Shown here: positions 1 through 12,000 of the stretch, piece by piece
Layout: each line of letters starts with the position of its first letter
How positions within the stretch are numbered: the first letter of the stretch is position 1
Assembly: GCA_030340625.1 (NCBI GenBank)
Contig: JAOPHQ010005463.1
Location: 1-64,000 of the forward strand
DNA from: Merluccius polli
Lineage: Eukaryota > Chordata > Actinopteri > Gadiformes > Merlucciidae
Length of the DNA stretch: 64,000 nucleotides
Direction: 5' to 3'
The notes under the pieces: generated by a model
Database searches by the model: none
What the model was told of the DNA's origin: nothing
Seen by the model: the letters and a program-made list of their open reading frames with translations, nothing else
Made by a program: the position numbers and the translations under genes

Positions 1-1015
1 CCACAATCCCAAAGGTGCTCTATTGGATTGAGATCTGGTGACTGTGGAGGCCATTTGGAGTACAGTGAACTCATTGTCATGTTCAAGAAACCAGTCTGAG
101 ATGATTTGCGCTTATGACATGGCGCGTTATCCTGCTGGAAGTAGCCATCAGAAGATGGGTACACTGTGGTCATAAAGGGATGGACATGGTCAGCAACAAT
201 ACTCAGGTAGTCTGTGGCTTTGACACGATGCTCAATTGGTACTAATAAGCCCAAAGTGTGCCAGGAAAATATCCCCCACACCATTACACCACCACCACCA
301 GCCTGAACCGTTGATACAAGGGCAGGATGGATCCATGCTTTCATGTTGTTGACGCCAAATTCTGACCCTACCATCCGAATGTCGCAGCAGAAATCGAGAC
401 TCATCAGACCAGGCAACGTTTTTCCAATCTTCGATTGTCCAATTTTGGTGAGCCCTGTGCGAATTGTAGCCTCAGTTTCCTGTTCTTAGCTGACAGGAGT
501 GGCACCCGGTGTGGTCTTCTGCTGCTGTAGCCCATCCGCCTCAAGGTTCAACGTGTTGTGCGTTCAGAGATGCTCTTCTGCATACCTCTGTTGTAACGAG
601 TGGTTATTTGAGTTACAGTTGCCTTTCTATCAGCTCGAACCAGTCTGGCCATTCTCCTCTGACCTCTAGCATCAACAAGGCATTTGCGCCCACAGAACTG
701 CCGCTCACTGGATATTTTCTCTTTTTCGGACCATTCTCTGTAAACCCTAGATATGGTTGTGCGTGAAAATCCCAGTAGATCAGCAGTCTCTGAAATACTC
801 AGACCAGCCCGTCTGGCACCAACAACCATGCCACGTTCAAAGTCACTTAAATCACCTTTCTTCCCCATTCTGATGCTCGGTTTGAACTGCAGCAGATCGT
901 CCTGACCATGTCTACATGCCTAAATGCATTGAGTTGCTGCCATGTGATTGGCTGATTAGAAATTTGCGTTAACGAGCAGTTCGACAGGTGTACCTAATAA
1001 AGTGGCCGGTGAGTG
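1..1015 (-). mobile_element. Tc1/mariner-family transposon, decayed, left end cut by window
   Basis: The minus strand encodes pieces of a Tc1-type transposase. The N-terminal helix-turn-helix part is open from the ATG at 868 down to 548 (starts MGKKGDLSDFERGMVVGARR). The catalytic part lies further left in shifted frames, with recognisable stretches such as WSDESRF, GGGGVMVWG, QQDNAPCH and SPDLNPIEHLWD around 460-20. Several stops and frame changes separate the two parts, so it is almost certainly inactive. The right terminal inverted repeat ends at about 1015 (plus strand ...CCGGTGAGTG, followed by TA, the usual Tc1 target). The other end lies outside the window. The element sits in intron 4 of ints3, in the same orientation as that gene. 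Confidence 0.9.
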
Positions 1016-1697
1016 TATATGTATACTGGAAAGATTTTCTTTATTTAAAAGAATTATTGTGCTTCCATTTTGCACTTTTATGTTTTCATTTGAAGCATCT
1101 GTGCACTACACTTGGAATACTTTTCTTTATTTAAAATAGCCATGCCTAATACTGGAAGTATTTACCTAATTCACAGTATCTGTTCAGGTAAGAAAGTTTA
1201 TGTGTAAGAAATATGTTTTTATATAAGTATCTGTCATTACACAGAAGTATTTTCAGTACTGTGTCTGTTCCTTAAAAAGACAGTTTTTTTATTTATCTGC
1301 AACATTATGTTTACAGTTTACTGTATGATTACAGTTTTGCACAATAAATGTATGTCTACATACTGCTTTCTTTCTTTTTTAAATACATTTAGCAGTTTGG
1401 TTTCCTTAGGGTCTATGTAACCTGTTCTGAAATGGTTTTATTATAATTTATATATCGTGATATGTATCGTTATCGCAAGAGGCTGCAATGTATATCGCAA
1501 TATGGATTTTAGGCCATATCGCCCATCCCTAATCTCTCTTTAGGCCCACTGAGTTTGAGAAAATGGACGGTATGGTGTATAGTACAAGATACCGTGTATA
1601 TACTATACATGGTATCGTGTATAGTACATACAAGATACCGTGTATAGTATATTGTGTATATGTATATTGTGGATATATTGTGTAGTGTGTTGTGTAC
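1016..1697. other. AT-rich ints3 intron 4 sequence, no gene seen
   Basis: No exon is visible between the Tc1 end and ints3 exon 4. The part around 1450-1530 (GATATGTATCGTTATCGC, then GCCCATCCCTAATC) resembles the end of a dispersed DNA-transposon-derived repeat. 1560-1690 holds short imperfect copies of a TGTATAGTA motif. Confidence 0.5.
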
Positions 1698-4600
1698 TTG
1701 TGTCCTTGAGACGTCTTGCAGTTTGAGGAACTTCTCCATGAGGATCTGGTTGATCTTCACCAGAACGCCGTTCATCCCATCTCGACTGAGCAGGGTGAGG
1801 TCTCTGTAACTCTGGAAAAAAACAACTGGTACAGGATCATGTGTACCTAGCACTACAGGACCATGTGCACCTAGTACTACAGGACCATGTGTACCTAGTA
1901 CTACAGGATCATGTGTACCTAGTACTACAGGATCATGTGTACCTAGTACTACAGGACCATGTGCACCTAGTACTACAGGACCATGTGTACCTAGTACTAC
2001 AGGATCATGTGTACCTAGTACTACAGGACCATGTGCACCTAGTACTACAGGACCATGTGCACCTAGTACTACAGGATCATGTGTACCTAGTACTACAGGA
2101 CCATGTGCACCTAGTACTACAGGACCATGTGCACCTAGTACTACAGGACCATGTGCACCTAGTACTACAGGACCATGTGCACCTAGTACTACAGGTCCAT
2201 GTGTATCCAGTACTACAGGACCATGTGTACCTAGCACTACAGGACCATGTGTACCTAGCACTACAGGACCATGTGCACCTAGTACTACAGGACCATGTGT
2301 ACCTAGTACTACAGGTCCATGTGCACCTAGTACTACAGGACCATGTGCACCTAGTACTACAGGACCATGTGCACCTAGTACTACAGGACCATGTGCACCT
2401 AGTACTACAGGACCATGTGTACCTAGTACTACAGGACCATGTGCACCTAGTACTACAGGTCCATGTGTATCCAGTACTACAGGACCATGTGTACCTAGCA
2501 CTACAGGACCATGTGTACCTAGCACTACAGGACCATGTGCACCTAGTACTACAGGACCATGTGTACCTAGTACTACAGGACCATGTATACCTAGCACTAC
2601 AGGACCATGTGTACCTAGCACTACAGGACCATGTGCACCTAGTACTACAGGACCATGTGTACCTAGTACTACAGGTCCATGTGCACCTAGTACTACAGGA
2701 CCATGTGCACCTAGTACTACAGGACCATGTGCACCTAGTACTACAGGACCGTGAGGCGTGTCTTACCCTCTGAGCCTGGTTGGGTTCGGTGAGTACCAGA
2801 CAGAAGAGACCCAAACATACGTCCTCATGCTGCTGTTGACCTTTACACACCTGTCAGGTAAGAGAGGGAGGGGTCAATTCGGAAACCTTATCTAACCTTC
2901 ACACACCTGTCAGGTAAGAGAGGGAGGGGTCAATTAGGAAACCTTATCTAACCTTCACACACCTGTCAGGTAAGAGAGGGAGGGGTCAATTAGGAAACCT
3001 TATCTAACCTTCAGACACCTGTCAGGTAAGAGAGGGAGGGGTCAATTAGGAAACCTTATCTAACCTTCACACACCTGTCAGGTAAGAGAGGGAGGGGTCA
3101 ATTAGGAAACCTTATCTAACCTTCACACACCTGTCAGGTAAGAGAGGGAGGGGTCAATTAGGAAACCTTATCTAACCTTCACACACCTGTCAGGTAAGAG
3201 AGGGGTCAATTAAGAATCGAGATTAAAAAAATCTGTTTCCATGGTTAATGTCTTCTGATTGTATGAAGAGCTAATGAGATGCGTGTCTCACAACGTCAGG
3301 ACAGGTAACTGACAGTACCTAAGCTGCTGTCATGTTTCGTAGCAGAAGATGACCAGTGTGAGTCAATTCATGAACCATAACAAAAATATTGTAATCGAAA
3401 ATAATTACGTCGCCATTTTTTCTGACATCTTATGAATATATGATATATTATATTCATATGTATTTGGGCAAAGTTTTGGACCAAATTACATTACATAGTT
3501 AAGTCTATGCTGTCATGCATTGTTGTTTAGACTGTAAAAAAACAGTCTTAATAGTCTTACATTAGCGGTTGCCTAGCAGTCCAATAGTCTTACATTAGCA
3601 GTAGCTTAGCAGTGTAATAATCTTACATTAGCCGCAGCTTAACAGTTTAATAGTCGTAAATTAGCAGTAGCTTAGCAGTGAAATAGCCTTACATTAGCAG
3701 TCAGAGCATCGTTAGCTTCTCTTTCCGACAGCCCGTTTGTCAGCGACTGGACGATTCCAACACATCTCTCCAACCTCTACACATAAGAGACACAAAAAAA
3801 CTTTAATATAGTTTAATATATATTACAATAATACAGTATGGATAATATAATATTAGTATTATAATAATATGATAATACAATATATGGTATATATTAGGGG
3901 TGGTTAATTGGTCCAATTTCCCGATTCGATTCGATTCCGATTATTGAAGTCTCGATTCGATTATAGACCGATTTTCGATTATTAACGATTATCGATTTGA
4001 TTTTCGATTATTATAGTTACCGACTGAAGTCTATTTTTTTGAAAGACAGACGCAACACATGTTTTACTGTAGCCGTATAGCTATAATGTACACAGTTATA
4101 AAAACTTAAAAAAAAAATAATAAATAAATAAATATTTAAAAAATAATCGATTTTTGAAAAATTTATAATCGATTCATAATCGGTCATTTCATAATCGCGA
4201 TTAATCGATTATCGATTTTTGTCACCACCCCTAGTATATATAGTGGTATTATACTGACTATGAGTGTGAGACTGATATATTAGCAGTATAATGCTATGAT
4301 CTACTAGTATATCAGCATATTATGGTGACATACTAGTATATCAGTATACTACTATGGTGACATACTAGTATATCAGTATAATACTATGGTGCTATACTAG
4401 TATATCAGTATAATACTATGGTGCTATACTAGTATATCAGTATAATACTATGGTGACATACTAGTATATCAGTATAATACTATGGTGACATACTAGTATA
4501 TCAGTATAATACTATGGTGACATACTAGTATATCTGTATAATACTATGGTGACATACTAGTATATCAGTATAATACTATGGTGACATACTAGTATATCAG

Positions 4601-5654
4601 TATAATACTATGGTGACATACTAGTATATCAGTATAATACTATGGTGATCTACTAGTATATCAGTATAATAATATGGTGCTATACTAGTATATCAGTATA
4701 ATACTATGGTGACATACTAGTATATCAGTATAATACTATGGTGACATACTAGTATATCAGTATACTACTATGGTGACATACTAGTATATCAGTATAATAC
4801 TATGGTGATCTACTAGTATATCAGTATAATACTATGGTGACATACTAGTATATCAGTATAATACTATGGTGACATACTAGTATATCAGTATAATACTATG
4901 GTGACATACTAGTATATCAGTATAATACTATGGTGACATACTAGTATATCAGTATAATACTATGGTGACCTACTAGTATATTAGTATAATACTATGGTGA
5001 CATACTAGTATATCAGTATAATACTATGGTGACATACTAGTATATCAGCATACTATGGTGACATACTAGTATATCAGTATAATACTATGGTGCTATACTA
5101 GTATATCAGTATAATACTATGGTGACATACTAGTATATCAGTATAATACTATGGTGACATACTAGTATATCAGTATAATACTATGGTACTATACTAGTAT
5201 ATCAGTATAATACTATGGTGACATACTAGTATATCAGTATAATACTATGGTGATCTACTAGTATATCAGTATAATACTATGGTGACATACTAGTATATCA
5301 GTATAATACTATGGTGACATACTAGTATATCAGTATAATACTATGGTGACATACTAGTATATCAGTATAATACTATGGTGACATACTAGTATATCAGTAT
5401 AATACTATGGTGACATACTAGTATATCAGTATAATACTATGGTGACATACTAGTATATCAGTATAATACTATGGTGACATACTAGTATATCAGTATAATA
5501 CTATGGTGACATACTAGTATATCAGTATAATACTATGGTGCTATACTAGTATATCAGTATAATACTATGGTGACATACTAGTATATCAGTATAATACTAT
5601 GGTGCTATACTAGTATATCAGTAAGTAAATAATAAGCCGTAACACAACATATAC

Positions 5655-5692
<38 letters not shown>

Positions 5693-6049
5693 ACAATTAT
5701 ACCAATACACTATATTGATACGCTTTAAGACCAATCGCATTGGGTGCTGAACGCCACACGCTAAGCGCTACATGCTAGTTGTAGCAGCTAGCTCCCAATG
5801 CGTTTCAACGGGGATGCTACATTGCTAGGTGTGTGTAGCTACGTGCTAGGCTTGGTTTCTACAGAACGGTACCTTTTGTTGTGGTGAACAAAGTGACGTT
5901 TAAGGTGCTCAGATATGTGCTACTTAACCCGTGTTCGCCGCGGAGTAGTAAACCGTGTTCCCTACCTCCTCCAGCTCGTCCTTAGCATCCAGGGGGGTGG
6001 ACACCAGGAGCCGACCCTGCGGCTTCGCCTTGGCCGCTGAAGGCTCCAT
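1698..6049 (-). CDS. ints3: Integrator complex subunit 3, 5' coding exons 1-4 (partial gene)
   Basis: Four minus-strand exons match the N-terminus of INTS3: 6049-5966 (MEPSAAK...LLVSTPLDAKDELEE), 3776-3693 (RLERCVGIVQ...NDALTAN), 2850-2767 (VCKGQQQHEDVCLGLF) and 1811-1698 (SYRDLTLLSRDGMNGVLVKI). Lengths are 84, 84, 84 and 114 nt, all phase 0, and every junction has AG/GT sites. INTS3 is a helical-repeat subunit of Integrator, which cleaves snRNA and promoter-proximal transcripts in the nucleus; it is also the scaffold of the SOSS single-strand DNA-binding complex. The gene continues beyond the left window edge, so only about 122 residues are present. An in-frame ATG at 6115 exists, but I chose 6049 because the known vertebrate N-terminus starts there. 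Introns 1, 2 and 3 are largely minisatellite. Confidence 0.93.
1830..2750. repeat. 24-bp minisatellite in ints3 intron 3
   Basis: About 38 copies of a 24-bp unit (CTAGTACTACAGGACCATGT plus GCAC or GTAC), differing mainly at two or three positions. The unit length is a multiple of three, so long open frames run through it on both strands (HGPVVLGA, QDHVHLVL). These are not genes. Confidence 0.97.
2840..3210. repeat. 56-bp tandem repeat carrying the ints3 exon 3 acceptor
   Basis: About six to seven units of roughly 56 bp. Read on the minus strand, each contains CTCTCTTACCTGACAG followed by GTGTGTGAAGG. The true exon 3 start is the same acceptor followed by GTGTGTAAAGG. The array therefore copies the acceptor plus about 11 exonic bases, and the last unit is the functional exon boundary at 2850. 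Confidence 0.9.
3540..3700. repeat. About 33-bp tandem repeat carrying the ints3 exon 2 donor
   Basis: Four to five degenerate units. On the minus strand each contains CTGCTAATGTAAGACTATT. The true exon 2 end is CTGCTAAT|gtaagg at 3693, so the exon edge and its donor are part of the unit. Confidence 0.8.
3895..4233. mobile_element. Short non-autonomous DNA transposon (MITE-like), AT-rich
   Basis: The 340-bp block begins TAGGGGTGGT and ends ACCACCCCTA, a perfect 10-bp inverted terminus. The interior is made of TCGATT/AATCGA repeats in opposite orientations that could fold back. There is no coding capacity. It lies in ints3 intron 1. Family assignment (hAT-like) is a guess. Confidence 0.75.
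4250..5630. repeat. 32-33-bp minisatellite in ints3 intron 1
   Basis: About 42 copies of TACTAGTATATCAGTATAAT plus ACTATGGTGACA, with small variants (GCTA or GATC replacing GACA). A (TA)n tract follows at 5660-5690. Confidence 0.97.
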
Positions 6050-6200
6050 GTCCTCCCGCCCCGCGGAGCGCTGAGCCCCGCTACCTCTGGAGGTTGTGGA
6101 GGTCGCGCGCTCCACCTCACCTCGACATCTAACCGCTCTGTGCTGCCGCCGCGTGCTTGTGCTTAAAAGTCTTTAAACCCTATTTTATAATATAATGCTA
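6050..6200 (-). promoter_or_regulatory. Presumed ints3 promoter and 5' UTR
   Basis: A short GC- and CpG-rich stretch (for example CCGCCCCGCGGAGCGC near 6057-6072) lies directly upstream of the ints3 start, next to AT-rich sequence at 6180-6260. No TATA box was recognised. The assignment rests on position and base composition only. Confidence 0.4.
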
Positions 6201-6808
6201 TTATATTATATTGTATTATATTGTATTGTATTGTATTATATTATATTGTAATGTAATGTAACAAACTCCTGCTGCTCTGGCATCCGAAGAACACAAACCG
6301 ACTTCCGGTGAGAACCGTGGCGTACCGGAAGTAGAACGGGGCTTCTGCCAGTCTTCTGACCAATCGGATTGCTTCACTATTAGACCGCAGTGACCAATCA
6401 CCTTTTTTCTTACATGAGACCGAAGCGGCCAATCACTTTACTTTCACATGTTATACTGAATATACACTTATATAGTCTATCTATCTATCATCACAGTTAA
6501 ATGAACACGACCTTCTTCCTCTGGTGCGCATATCTCTACACAGCAGCAGTATGCTGCGTTGCACAGCGTCACTTCTTGTCATAGTGAAAGTATTTCTTGT
6601 TGTGAGAGCGCCATGCTGCTCAGCTCCGCGGCCACCTGCACGACTGGAAATAACATAACACAGCTCATTTCGGTCAATGCAGGCAACGTGCATCGTAGAT
6701 AATAGACCAGTTGTAACGAAGGGAGGCCTATGAATGGCAAATTTTGCGAAGTACAAAATACTCAAGTAAAAATTAAAAGTACAGTTCTGAAAAAGTGTCC
6801 AAATGTGC
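6200..6808. other. Spacer without recognised gene
   Basis: 6185-6260 is a TATAATATTA-type low-complexity tract. 6260-6480 is unique-looking sequence with ATTGG/CCAAT motifs. 6480-6808 has minus-strand open frames, but nothing I recognise as a protein family. Confidence 0.4.
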
Positions 6809-7258
6809 AAGGTTCATGCACCAGTTAAGCTGACTGCAGGTTCATGCACCAGTTAAGCTGACTGCAGGTTCATGCACCAGTTGAGCTGACTGCAGGTTCA
6901 TGCACCAGTTAAGCTGACTGCAGGTTCATGCACCAGTTGAGTTAACTGCAGGTTCATGCACCAGTTGAGCTGACTGCAGGTTCATGCACCAGTTGAGCTG
7001 ACTGCAGGTTCATGCACCAGTTGAGTTAACTGCAGGTTCATGCACCAGTTGAGCTGACTGCAGGTTCATGCACCAGTTGAGCTGACTGCAGGTTCATGCA
7101 CCAGTTGAGTTAACTGCAGGTTCATGCACCAGTTAAGCTGACTGCAGGTTCATGCACCAGTTGAGTTAACTGCAGGTTCATGCACCAGTTGAGCTGACTG
7201 CAGGTTCATGCACCAGTTGAGCTGACTGCAGGTTCATGCACCAGTTGAGCTGACTGCA
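6809..7258. repeat. 28-bp minisatellite upstream of rims2
   Basis: About 16 copies of CAGGTTCATGCACCAGTTGA plus GCTGACTG, with AAGCTG and GTTAAC variants. No exon is associated with it. Confidence 0.95.
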
Positions 7259-8523
7259 GGGACCTATTGTTCTATTTTCGTTCAGCCTCATGTTCTGTTT
7301 ATGGTTTATTTTTGAGATATATGAATATTGAATAGCCAGCCTTCATTCAAAGTGATCTCTCGTTCAAGTAGGATACACATATTTGTTCCTTCAAGGGCCT
7401 ATGATCTCCCTAACTTTAGATTTTGCATTTCTTATTAAAGGATTTTAAGGTTTCATGATTGATATTGATGTGTGACGTGCATGACTTTGATATGCACGAT
7501 TTTTTATTGTCATAATAATAAAGATGCATTGTGAACTTTAAATTCTTACTTTATAGTTTTCTTAATAGCTGTATACTTCTCAAATGATTAGAAATGAAAG
7601 CCTTGGGTCAGTCTCATGAATAGCTCAGTCTAATCAGCACCGCTGTGTTGGACAGCGCTGCCGGGACACAAGTGATACCAGCCACCCCTCCCCCTTTATT
7701 TTGATACCAAGATAACTTAACTAACTAACTTTAAAGCCCTTGTAGTTGTGGAGATTTGGGTATGTATGTTCAGTTTGATCAGTTATGTTATTTTCTGCAA
7801 AACCTGAGAAATAGGCCTAGTGATTAAATAACAGTGGCGGTGTTGACCTGCTGAAGTGCTCTTGGAAGGACCAACCCGTCCTAACCTCATTAAACCATAA
7901 AAGTAAACACTTTGCAAAAGGAAAACATGTTATTACACACTGGTAGGATAGAACTGTCTGAGGAGAACAATGCTGCTTTTAAATTCTGATTCGTTGCTGG
8001 AGTCGGTAAACGGTATTAAAACTTGACTTTGCTACCAGGTCTACTAGTCTGTGCAACGCAAAACACTGTCAGTTCTATAGAGCTATAGGAGGAGAGGAGA
8101 GAGGAGAGAGGAGAAAGGAGAGGGGAGGAGGAGAGGAGAGGGGGGGGGGAGAAGGGGAGGAGAGGACAGTATAGAGGAGGGGAGGAGAGGAAAGTAGAGG
8201 AGGAGCCTCCAGGCTGTAATCAGATAATCATCCTGATCTCCTGAAGACTTACGAAGCTAAATATATACACACACACTCACACACACAATAAATAACACAC
8301 ACACAGTAATACACAGACACACACACACACACACAATAACACACACACGCAATAACACACACACTCATAAACACACACAGACACACACAGTAATACACAG
8401 TAATACACAGACACACATACACACAATAACACACACACACACACAATAACACCCACACTCACAAACATACACACACACACCCACACACACTGTGCAACAC
8501 TAGCAAAAATTGGTCATGTCCTG
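7259..8523. other. Spacer: AT-rich DNA, purine tract and CA microsatellite
   Basis: 7260-8080 shows no exon I can support. 8080-8210 is a one-sided purine tract (GGAGAGGAGAG). 8265-8500 is an interrupted (CA)n microsatellite. Confidence 0.6.
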
Positions 8524-8910
8524 TAGAAACAGGGCGGAGTCAAACTGTCTGTGTGATATATCATAATAAGAGGCGGAGTCAAACTGTCTCTGTGATATAT
8601 CATAATAAGAGGCGGAGTCAAACTGTCTGTGTGATATATCATAATAAGAGGCGGAGTCAAACTGTCTGTGTGATGTATCATAATAAGAGGCGGAGTCAAA
8701 CTGTCTGTGTGATATATCATAATAAGAGGCGGAGTCAAACTGTCTCTGTGATATATCATAATAAGAGGCGGAGTCAAACTGTCTGTGTGATATATCATAA
8801 TAAGAGGCGGAGTCAAACTGTCTGTGATATGTCATAAGAAGGGGCGGACTCAAACTGTCTGTGATATGTCATAAGAAGGGGCGGACTCCAACTGTCTGTG
8901 TGAAATGTCA
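8524..8910. repeat. About 41-bp minisatellite
   Basis: About nine units containing AGGCGGAGTCAAACTGTCTG and GTGATATATCATAATAAG. The last three are shorter and more divergent (GTCATAAGAAGGGGCGGACT). A (GT)n tract with two TTACTGTCTGTGACAG inserts follows at 8935-9050. Confidence 0.95.
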
Positions 8911-9098
8911 TAAGAAGGATTATTCATAACGCCTGTGTGTGTGTGTGTGTGTGTGTTCGGTGTGTGTTACTGTCTGTGACAGTGTGTGTGTGTGTGTGTG
9001 TGTGTGTGTTCGGTGTGTGTTACTGTCTGTGACAGTGTGTGTGTGTGTGTGTACAGTATACACCCTCCATCTCTTCCTCTCTCCACCCTCTCGACCAG

Positions 9099-12000
9099 GT
9101 CCAGATGGTGGAGGAGAGTGAGGTACGTCGGCGTCGTGGGGAGTTTCAGACCACAGCGACGGCAAACTGGCGCGCTACCCCTTCCCCCCCCAGCCCTATG
9201 GGGAGCAGATGCACACGCAGGTCAGGCACATGCGACGCGAGCGTCGTCATGGCGACGTGTTGGGGGCCCACACGGAGCGGGATGCCCTGCAGCCCAGGCG
9301 GGGTAAGGAGTAGAACCCCAAACCTCATGTCATAATGCTGCCTTGCTCTGGGGCTCACCCTGCCTTCGGTTTCTCTTGCAGGCATCCAACAGATGGGTAA
9401 GAGGTTCGACTCTGTGGACCGGTCCTATCAGCAATGCCTCAACACAAGCCCAGCCCTCTGGAGGAAGCCAGCCAATGAGACGTTGAGGAACAGCCATAAT
9501 AAGACCAAGCTGCAAGTGATTGGTAGTTTTAGCAGCTCGGAGGAGGAGCTTGACCCCATCGGCTGTGATGACTACGACCGTGAGTCTCTGCATGCAAACC
9601 CTAACCCTAACCCTAACCATAACCCTAACTCCTAACCCCAACCCCTAAAGCCTAAATTACAATTTAGGCTTTAGGGGAGATCCGGATCCAGAGATCCACA
9701 TCGCGACACTGAGACATGTACATGGCCCTTAGGCCGGTGGTGCACCTACACAAGTCCTCCCAGAGGTTAGCAACGCATCGCCCATCTCTGCTGAAGTTCA
9801 GTTAGTTTCCGACAGACACAAGAATAAAACGAACGCACCTGGCGAAATCAAAACATTATTTTCAGTTGGTTGAGATACACCAACCGCTTTTCAGTAGTAA
9901 AGCTGAAAGGCAACGTGGATCTTTGCAGACGTACATATACTGCACATATAACGGTAAATCTAGCTCATGCCCGAACTCAACTACACTAGCTGTGATGAAT
10001 ATGACCATAATTGTCGGCATGGTAACACGCTAATGTCATCTTAACCCTAACCTATAAAGCGTACCCCTAACCCTCCATCCTGACCCCTACACCAACCCCT
10101 AGACTTACTTGAACCTTAACCTTGGGAAGGTGTCTACACTCCTTCCTGTCCAGCTGGTGCACCTGAAGGATCAGTCAGCAGCCTGGTAACCAATAACAGG
10201 AACAACTTAAATTAACTCCTCTACGTCAGAAGCCAACCTGTCAGAGATTACACACTTCTGATTGGCTCAGAGACCTAGTGGCTCCTCCCACAGACTGTGA
10301 GTTGAGGACAGGTATCTCATGGGGCTTCAGATGGAAGACTGAGGACCCGGAGGAGGACTGCATGTTTCTCCATAGAGAGATACAGATAGCCTACCTCTGA
10401 GTCAGACCACACCGCGGGGATTACTACAGAGTAACATGACTGCTTCACTGAGCTGTGTCTCTTCGTCCGTCTAATGGGATTAAGAAGAAGACTCGGATTA
10501 ATGAACACCAGGAACCTATTTATAGCTACTAGAGATAGCCCTACTGCTAGCTACCAGATACATAGACCTACTGCTAGCTACTAGAGATAGCCCTACTGCT
10601 AGCTACCAGATACATAGCCCTACTGCTAGCTACTAGAGATAGCCCTACTGCTAGCTACCAGATACATAGACCTACTGCTAGCTACTAGAGATAGCCCTAC
10701 TGCTAGCTACCAGATACATAGACCTACTGCTAGCTACTACAGATAGCCCTACTGCTAGCTACCAGATACATAGACCTACTGCTAGCTACTAGAGATAGCC
10801 CTACTGCTAGCTACCAGATACATAGACCTACTGCTAGCTACCAGATACATAGCCCTACTGCTAGCTACCAGATACATAGCCCTACTGCTAGCTACTAGAG
10901 ATAGCCCTACTGCTAGCTACTAGATACATAGACCTACTGCTAGCTACTAGAGATAGCCCTACTGCTAGCTACCAGATACATAGCCCTACTGCTAGCTACT
11001 AGAGATAGCCCTACTGCTAGCTACCAGATACATAGCCCTACTGCTAGCTACTAGAGATAGCCCTACTGCTAGCTACTAGATACATAGACCTACTGCTAGC
11101 TACTAGAGATAGCCCTACTGCTAGCTACCAGATACATAGCCCTACTGCTAGCTACTAGATATAGACCTACTGCTAGCTACTAGATATAGACCTACTGCTA
11201 GCTACTAGATATAGCCCTACTGCTAGCTACTAGAGATAGCCCTACTGCTAGCTACTAGATACATAGACCTACTGCTAGCTACTAGATATAGCCCTACTGC
11301 TAGCTACTAGATATAGCCCTATTAATAGCTACTGGATATATACCTGGAGGAGATCTGAGGACCTAGTGGAGATCTGAGGACCTAGTGGAGATCTGAGGAC
11401 CTAGAGGAGATCTGAGGACCTAGTGGATCTGAGGACCTAGAGGAGATCTGAGGACCTAGAGGATCTGAGGACCTAGAGGAGATCTGAGGACCTAGAGGAT
11501 CTGAGGACCTAGAGGAGATCTGAGGACCTAGAGGAGATCTGAGGACCTAGAGGATACTTGAAGACCTAGAGGAATCCTTGGACCGATGTTTAGAAGTCTC
11601 TTTATCATCCCCACTATCAGCCTTTTAACCCAAAGCTAAAAGCTAAAGTGAAGCTAGATGCTAATCAGAAGTTAACCAGTCACCATCCTGTTGAAGCTCT
11701 GCCACCGTTGACCACAAGCTTAGCATCCTTCTGCTAAAACAGGTACGAAGGAGCTAGCGTCTACAGACAGCTATCCCTGTAGCCTGTATCTCCAGACAGC
11801 AGTAGTTATGGATCCCGTGGCAGGTCCTGGTGAGACCCACCAACCCATAACCCCATAACCCCATAACCCCATAACCCCGCTGTGATTGACTGCTGATGTG
11901 TTGTTACTAAACATAACTCTCTGGTATCTGTAATCTCTAACCTCACTGTTACAGGTAAGATTTACTATGTGTAAGGTGTTAGGTTAGAGATGGTTAGTTT

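Noticed and set aside
1509..2850. Long ORFs on both strands (HGPVVLGA, QDHVHLVL and others)
   Set aside because: A 24-bp repeat keeps several frames open at once. Only the short segments at 1698-1811 and 2767-2850 are real ints3 exons.
8524..8910. Evenly spaced repeat resembling a CRISPR array
   Set aside because: Units are directly adjacent with no unique spacers, and the genome is eukaryotic.
9598..9640. CCCTAA repeats as a chromosome end
   Set aside because: Only a few units, followed by normal intron and exons of rims2, so at most an interstitial telomere-like tract.
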